Positions 4,449 to 8,408 of a stretch of 8,408 nt of DNA are shown piece after piece. This DNA is from GCA-020356105 sp041602815. GTDB lineage: Bacteria; Pseudomonadota; Alphaproteobacteria; UBA8366; JADFVY01. Every line of letters starts with the position of its first letter. Position 1 is the stretch's first letter. The notes below the pieces were generated by a model. It was not told the DNA's origin. It worked only from the letters and a program-made list of their open reading frames with translations, and did not search any database. Position numbers and translations under genes: made by a program. The stretch lies in assembly GCA_041602815.1 (NCBI GenBank), contig JBFIFO010000163.1:1-8408 (forward strand), read 5' to 3'.

Positions 4449-6110
4449 ATGGATAAGCGGATTCACCTGCTTCTCGCGGCGGCCTATATTGCGGCCGGCT
4501 TCGTCGGCATGATCGCGGGCTGGCTCGGATCGGGCCAGTTCTTCATCGGCCTCGTGACCGGCGGCCTCATCGTCATGCTCGGCGCCCTGTCGCACGAATT
4601 CATCATCCGCCGCGACGGGTTCCGGCGGATCCTCAAGGGCGTCGTGATCCTGCGCGACAAGGTCGAGACGATCGAGCGCGGCGTCGACGGCATCCAGAAG
4701 GATATCGGCAAGGCCACGGCGGATGCCCGCGGCGCCAACACCGCAGCCCAGCAGTTCCAGCAGATCCAGGAACTTGCGCAGAAGACAGCGGAGGAGTTCG
4801 AAGCCTTCAAGAAGGAAGGCGGCAGCAGCAACGGCCTTGCGCAGACGGTCGAGCAGCTGCAGGCCGCGGCCCAGCAGGCCGCCAGTGATATCGAAATCAT
4901 CCAGAACGCCGGTAATCAGTTGCACACCGAATTCATGGCCATGCAGCAGCAGCTGGCGCAGCAGCAGCAACAGTTCGAACAGGTCCAGACCATGCTGCAC
5001 CAGATGCAGGGCACGATCGAGGAGATCGCTTCGCGGCCCGCCCCGGCGCCGCGCCAGGCCGCCGCCACGCACCCGGACCTCGTGCCCGAGCGCATCCCGG
5101 CACAGCCACCGCCGCCGCCGCCGGAGCAGGCGGTGATGGAGCAGCCGGTCATGGAACAGCCGCCGATGGAGCAGCCGGCCGTAGAGCCGCCACCGCCGGC
5201 GCCCGCAGAAGATTCACCTGTCTTGGAAGACGCGCCGGCCCCGGAACCGGCGCCCGCCGAACACGCCGCGCCAGAGGCGCGGGCCGGTCCGGCCGCCGGC
5301 CTGTTTGCCGCCGCGCTGCAGCAGATCGAGACGCATTTGGGGCAGGCCGCCGGCGAGGGCGCCGCCGACGTCAGCCTGCGCGCGATCGCGGAGGCGCTGA
5401 AGACCGATGCCGTGGACCTGTACCTCGAGCCGATCGTCACCCTGCCGGAACGCAAGCCCGCGCATTACGAATGCCATGGCGGGCTGCGCGGACCCGACGG
5501 CGGACCCCTCGCGGTCGACCCGAATCTCGACTCGACGGGCCGGGCCGAACTGATGCAGGCGCTCGAGAACGGCTTGCTTGCGCGTTGTCTCGACCGCATC
5601 GCGGAGCTCGACACTTCGGGCCTCGACGGCGGCGCCTGTTTTTACAACGTGGCCGCCGAGACGCTGGCCGACCGTATGTTTTTCGGCGCCCTGGTCAAGC
5701 ACCTGCAGGCCAACCCTGCGCTGGCCCAGCGGCTGGTCCTGGAATGCCCGCAGTCGGCCCTGATGGAATACGGCGAGCAGGCGGTGCAGGATCTGGTGGA
5801 GATCCAGGAGACCGGTTGTCGGTTCTCGATCGACGGCATCACCGACCTCGAGATCGACTTCGAATCGCTGGTCGGCTTCGGCTTCCGGTTCGTCAAGGTC
5901 GGCTCGAAATTCATGCGCGTCCAGGCCAACACGGCGGACGATCCGGAAACGGTGCGCGGCCTCGCCAAGTCGCTCAAGGCCATCGGCATCGACGTCGTCG
6001 TAGAAAAGGTCGAAACCGACCTCAGCCTGGTGGAGCTGATCGCCTTCGACATCGGCTTGGGCCAGGGTTCGCTGTTCGGCCAGCCCGAACGCTTGCGACA
6101 AAGCGCCTAG
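4449..6110 (+). CDS. TipF-like membrane protein with degenerate EAL domain
   Basis: The 553-residue protein has two N-terminal membrane segments (about 5-27 and 30-48), a Gln/Ala-rich coiled coil (about 67-195), a Pro/Glu-rich linker (196-283) with MEQP repeats, and a C-terminal EAL-type c-di-GMP domain (about 285-548). This order matches Caulobacter TipF, a c-di-GMP-binding flagellar-pole factor. The domain is degenerate: the EAL signature reads YECHGGLRG (340-348), DDFG is replaced around SIDGITD (460-466) and LKID by VKVG (482-485). The asparagine of FYNVA, the glutamate of LVLEC, VVVEKVET and GQGSLFG are kept. It is therefore probably a c-di-GMP binder or scaffold rather than a phosphodiesterase. 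GTG at 4443 is an alternative start two codons upstream; GGGGAA at 4425-4430 is a weak ribosome site nearer to it. The HAD gene follows after 16 nt. Confidence 0.8.
   Translation: MDKRIHLLLAAAYIAAGFVGMIAGWLGSGQFFIGLVTGGLIVMLGALSHEFIIRRDGFRRILKGVVILRDKVETIERGVDGIQKDIGKATADARGANTAAQQFQQIQELAQKTAEEFEAFKKEGGSSNGLAQTVEQLQAAAQQAASDIEIIQNAGNQLHTEFMAMQQQLAQQQQQFEQVQTMLHQMQGTIEEIASRPAPAPRQAAATHPDLVPERIPAQPPPPPPEQAVMEQPVMEQPPMEQPAVEPPPPAPAEDSPVLEDAPAPEPAPAEHAAPEARAGPAAGLFAAALQQIETHLGQAAGEGAADVSLRAIAEALKTDAVDLYLEPIVTLPERKPAHYECHGGLRGPDGGPLAVDPNLDSTGRAELMQALENGLLARCLDRIAELDTSGLDGGACFYNVAAETLADRMFFGALVKHLQANPALAQRLVLECPQSALMEYGEQAVQDLVEIQETGCRFSIDGITDLEIDFESLVGFGFRFVKVGSKFMRVQANTADDPETVRGLAKSLKAIGIDVVVEKVETDLSLVELIAFDIGLGQGSLFGQPERLRQSA
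5133..5177 (+). repeat. 15-bp tandem repeat encoding xMEQP units
   Basis: Three consecutive 15-bp units encode VMEQP, VMEQP and PMEQP, followed by a diverged AVEPP unit (to 5192). They lie in the Pro/Glu-rich linker between the coiled coil and the EAL domain of the TipF-like protein. Units differ at only a few bases, which suggests slippage-driven length change of the linker. Confidence 0.7.
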
Positions 6111-6126
6111 CGGGCGCACCTCCGTC

Positions 6127-6999
6127 ATGCACGTGAAAACGATCGACGGCGTCGGCCGCCTGGCCGATGCGTATGACGGGTACATCCTCGATCTGTGGGG
6201 CGTTCTGTACGACGGCGGCACCGTCTTCCCGCACGCGCTCGACACGATGGCGCGGCTGCGCGACGGCGGCGCCCGCCTCATCATCCTCTCCAACGGGCCG
6301 CGCCGCGCCGCCGCCGTTGCCGCGCGAATCGCCGCGGCCGGTATCGCGGCGGGCAGCTACGACGGCGTCATGTCATCCGGCGAGGAGGCCTGGCAACTGC
6401 TCCACGATCCCGGCGACGATGCCTGGTATGGCGCGCTCGGCCGCCGCTGTTTCTTTCTGGGCCCGGACAGCGACCGCGCAATGCTGGACGGACTGGACGT
6501 ATCGGATGCGGCGACCGCCGCCGAGGCCGATTTCATCCTCGCGCTGGGACCGCTCGACCCGAACCATTCGATCGCCGACTACGAGGCCATGCTGGAAGCT
6601 GCCGCGGCGCGCCGGGTGCCGATGATCTGCGCCAACCCGGACCTCGTCGTGCACCGGCTCGGCAAGGTCGAGATCTGCGCCGGCACGATCGCAGAGCGCT
6701 ATGCGGAACTCGGCGGCTTCGTGCGCTGGCACGGCAAGCCGCATCCCTCGGTCTACAGATCGAGCCTCGCCCTGATGCCGGGCATCGACAGGCGGCGCAT
6801 CCTCGCCGTCGGCGATTCGTTCCGCACCGATATCCGCGGCGCGAACGGCGCCGGGCTCGACTCGCTGCTGGTCACCCACGGGATCCACCGCGAGGATCTG
6901 TGCTATGACGATGGCTCTCCGGACGCCGCCCGCATCATGCACGAGGCGAGGCTGACCGGCGCGGTTCCGACCTGGGCCTGCGGCGCGTTCACCTGGTAA
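6127..6999 (+). CDS. HAD superfamily class IIA hydrolase (TIGR01459-like), copy 1
   Basis: The 290-residue protein has the NagD-like class IIA HAD layout. Motif I is LDLWGVLYDGG with nucleophile D22, motif II is ILSNGPRR with S55, a cap domain spans roughly 80-190 and contains ANPDLV (169-174), motif III is WHGKPHPSVY with K204, and motif IV is VGDSFRTDIRGANGAG with D230 and D235. The position two residues after the nucleophile, usually an Asp general acid, is Trp (W24), as I recall is normal for this family. It is probably a cytosolic phosphatase or phosphohydrolase; the substrate is unknown, with sugar or nucleotide phosphates as family precedents. It starts 16 nt after the TipF-like gene with only a weak Shine-Dalgarno, so co-transcription or coupling is likely. 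It is about 40% identical by eye to the partial protein at 7818. Confidence 0.9.
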   Translation: MHVKTIDGVGRLADAYDGYILDLWGVLYDGGTVFPHALDTMARLRDGGARLIILSNGPRRAAAVAARIAAAGIAAGSYDGVMSSGEEAWQLLHDPGDDAWYGALGRRCFFLGPDSDRAMLDGLDVSDAATAAEADFILALGPLDPNHSIADYEAMLEAAAARRVPMICANPDLVVHRLGKVEICAGTIAERYAELGGFVRWHGKPHPSVYRSSLALMPGIDRRRILAVGDSFRTDIRGANGAGLDSLLVTHGIHREDLCYDDGSPDAARIMHEARLTGAVPTWACGAFTW

Positions 7000-7011
7000 G
7001 CGCCGCGTCGG

Positions 7012-7698
7012 TTACCCGCGTGCGCCATAGATCTCCTTCATGTCGGGCTTCTCGGTGCAGAAGTAGTGGGTCCACACCAGCGCATGGTGCGCCGCCGCCG
7101 CGACCAACCCGGGGCCGCTGTGCCAGAACAGACCCGGATGATAGAGGAGCAGGAGGACCACCGTGTACATCGAATTGGGGATGTATCTGAAGATGCCCCG
7201 CTTCTCGAGGGTGGCGCCGCGGTAGGCGGGATCGAAATGGTCGGCCCCGAATGCCCGGTTCACGCCGAAATAGGCGTGGACGGAATAGAGCGCCCACAGG
7301 ATGAACGGCGTCGTTGCGACGATCAGCGCGAGCGAGAGGGCGCGCGACAACGACGCGGTCTGTGCGGTGGCAAGCGAGATCGGGATCAGCAGCAACAGAC
7401 GCACGGCGGCGAACGTCACGAAGCCGACGCGGAAGACGGTAAAGCCGGCCCGGCCGAACCAGGCGCTGATCCGCCCGAGATACAGCTCCATCCGCCAGAA
7501 GAAAGCGATCCAGCCCTGGTGCAGCGCGGCGAAGATCCAGGATAGCAGGATCATCTCGCGCGCCGACAGGCCCAGGACTCGCCGGTGCCCCTCGGGGAAC
7601 TGCAGGATCGCCGCATACAGGGCCGCCCCGATCGCGAGATAGAGGAGCAGGTGGTAACCCTGATACCTGAAGACCTTGGACATGCGCCCGCCCGACAT
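7012..7698 (-). CDS. Integral-membrane methyltransferase, PEMT/ICMT-like
   Basis: The 228-residue, strongly hydrophobic protein has about five to six membrane segments (roughly 14-32, 46-68, 84-110, 117-141, 175-193, 196-213). Its C-terminal part has the pattern of phospholipid/isoprenylcysteine-type methyltransferases: LEKRGIFRYIPNSMYTV (164-180) at the place of the usual GPYRYxRHPxY motif, then HYFCTEKPDMKEIYG (211-225) at the place of the E-x-x-L-x-x-x-FG motif. These segments bind S-adenosylmethionine in the family. RHP is replaced by IPN, so it is a divergent member. Methylation of phosphatidylethanolamine or another membrane amine or thiol is possible but not shown. An ATG at 7683 (223 residues) is an equally plausible start, since neither has a good Shine-Dalgarno. 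It converges on copy 1 of the HAD gene with a 12-nt gap and diverges from copy 2. Confidence 0.7.
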   Translation of the reverse strand: MSGGRMSKVFRYQGYHLLLYLAIGAALYAAILQFPEGHRRVLGLSAREMILLSWIFAALHQGWIAFFWRMELYLGRISAWFGRAGFTVFRVGFVTFAAVRLLLLIPISLATAQTASLSRALSLALIVATTPFILWALYSVHAYFGVNRAFGADHFDPAYRGATLEKRGIFRYIPNSMYTVVLLLLYHPGLFWHSGPGLVAAAAHHALVWTHYFCTEKPDMKEIYGARG

Positions 7699-7701
7699 AT
7701 C

Positions 7702-7716
7702 CGGACCACCGGTCCG
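7702..7716. promoter_or_regulatory. Inverted repeat in the divergent gap, possible operator
   Basis: CGGACC, ACC, GGTCCG form a perfect 6-bp inverted repeat with a 3-nt centre, 4 nt upstream of the ATG of the membrane methyltransferase gene. The 119-bp gap 7699-7817 between that gene and the second HAD gene shows no convincing -35/-10 pair on either strand. The repeat could be an operator or simply a chance GC-rich palindrome. Confidence 0.3.
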
Positions 7717-7817
7717 ACCGGGATCACGCTAGCATGCCCGGTGCCCGCTTGGAACCGCCCCACACGGACGGGCAGGCGATCCGACACCCATTCGCGCTTT
7801 GCCCGCGAAGGCGCGGT

Positions 7818-8408
7818 ATGCTAAGCGGCGACATGCTCTCTGGCTTGTCCGAAATCGCTCACGATTACGACCTGTTCCTCGTCGACCAGTGGGGCGTGCT
7901 GCATGACGGCGAAACACCGTATCCCGGCGCTGTCGAGGCGCTGCGCCAACTGCGCACGCTGGGTCGGCCGGTCGTCATCCTGTCCAACTCGGCGCGCCGG
8001 GTCCATGTCGGCGCTGCAAAGATGGCGGAGCTCGGTATTTCGGATCGCTTTTACGACCGCCTGATCACCTCCGGCGAACTGACGTGGCGGGCGCTGCATG
8101 AGCGCCGCGATCCGTTCCATGCCGGGCTCGGCCGGCGCTGCCTGCTGCTCAGCTGGGGCGACGACAGGGGGCTGATGGGCGGCGGCATCGACCTCGAACG
8201 CGTAGACGACGTGGCGGAAGCGGATTTCGTCCTGATGGCCGGAACCAACCGTGAGACGCTGGACCACTACGAGCCGCTGCTGCAGGCGGCGCGGGCGCGC
8301 GACCTGCCGATGGTCTGCGCCAATCCGGACCTCGTCAGCGTCACGCCCGAGGGCGATCTCGTCATCTGCCCCGGCACGGTGGCCCGGCGCTATGAGGAGA
8401 TCGGCGGC
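7818..8408 (+). CDS. HAD superfamily class IIA hydrolase (TIGR01459-like), copy 2, cut by window edge
   Basis: The 197 codons visible encode motif I, LVDQWGVLHDGE with nucleophile D23 and the same Trp two residues on, then motif II VILSNSARR with S56. The cap follows with ITSGE, LGRRC, AEADFVLMAG, MVCANPDLV and VICPGTVARRYEEIGG. Motifs III and IV lie beyond the edge. It is a paralogue of the protein at 6127, sharing GRRC, AEADF, ANPDLV and the IC-GT-RY cap motifs. The ATG at 7818 has GAAGG (7807-7811) 6 nt upstream; a second in-frame ATG at 7833 has no good site, although the first five codons (MLSGD) partly repeat in the next ones (MLSGL). In related genomes I recall this family next to ribF and ileS, which would lie to the right; this is not visible here. 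Confidence 0.88.
   Translation, partial: MLSGDMLSGLSEIAHDYDLFLVDQWGVLHDGETPYPGAVEALRQLRTLGRPVVILSNSARRVHVGAAKMAELGISDRFYDRLITSGELTWRALHERRDPFHAGLGRRCLLLSWGDDRGLMGGGIDLERVDDVAEADFVLMAGTNRETLDHYEPLLQAARARDLPMVCANPDLVSVTPEGDLVICPGTVARRYEEIGG

Noticed and set aside
5214..6293. 359-codon minus-strand ORF opposite the EAL domain
   Set aside because: It is antisense to the TipF-like gene and has the composition of a high-GC shadow frame.

Overview
The window looks like chromosomal DNA of a free-living, high-GC alphaproteobacterium, probably a Rhodospirillales-like lineage. The reasons are GC-rich third positions, a TipF-like membrane protein with a degenerate EAL domain, paired HAD class IIA proteins of the alphaproteobacterial type, a membrane-associated class 2 PyrD, and two short inverted-repeat elements of kinds I recall as common between alphaproteobacterial genes. 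No phage, transposase, CRISPR array, rRNA or tRNA was seen.

Layout from left to right. The left edge cuts a leftward methylmalonyl-CoA mutase gene (1-576). It has a good Shine-Dalgarno, a sigma70-like promoter and a perfect 8-bp inverted repeat placed over the expected transcription start. Two inverted copies of an interspersed repeat (670-772) separate it from a leftward secreted DUF302 protein (796-1293). A spacer with two strong hairpins (1448-1530) follows. Next is a leftward pair, a fold-type IV aminotransferase (1859-2707) and a small ParB/sulfiredoxin-like protein (1579-1842), which appear translationally coupled. Upstream lies a 67-codon leftward gene of unknown function (2768-2971). 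A textbook sigma54 (-24/-12) promoter precedes it and a strong hairpin overlaps its stop codon.

The 329-bp region 2972-3300 is divergent regulatory DNA between that small gene and the rightward group. The rightward group is pyrD (3301-4353), a TipF-like degenerate-EAL protein (4449-6110) and a HAD class IIA hydrolase (6127-6999). A leftward integral-membrane methyltransferase of the PEMT/ICMT type (7012-7698) converges on the HAD gene with a 12-nt gap. A second HAD class IIA paralogue starts at 7818 and runs off the right edge.

Most genes are recognisable housekeeping or accessory metabolism: propionate/methylmalonyl-CoA, amino-acid transamination, pyrimidine synthesis, and membrane or flagellar-pole organisation. 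The least explained part is the sigma54-small ORF-hairpin unit at 2768-3026. The aminotransferase/ParB-like coupling, the EAL domain lacking its EAL signature, and a sharply AT-rich 3' end of pyrD are the other points worth a second look.
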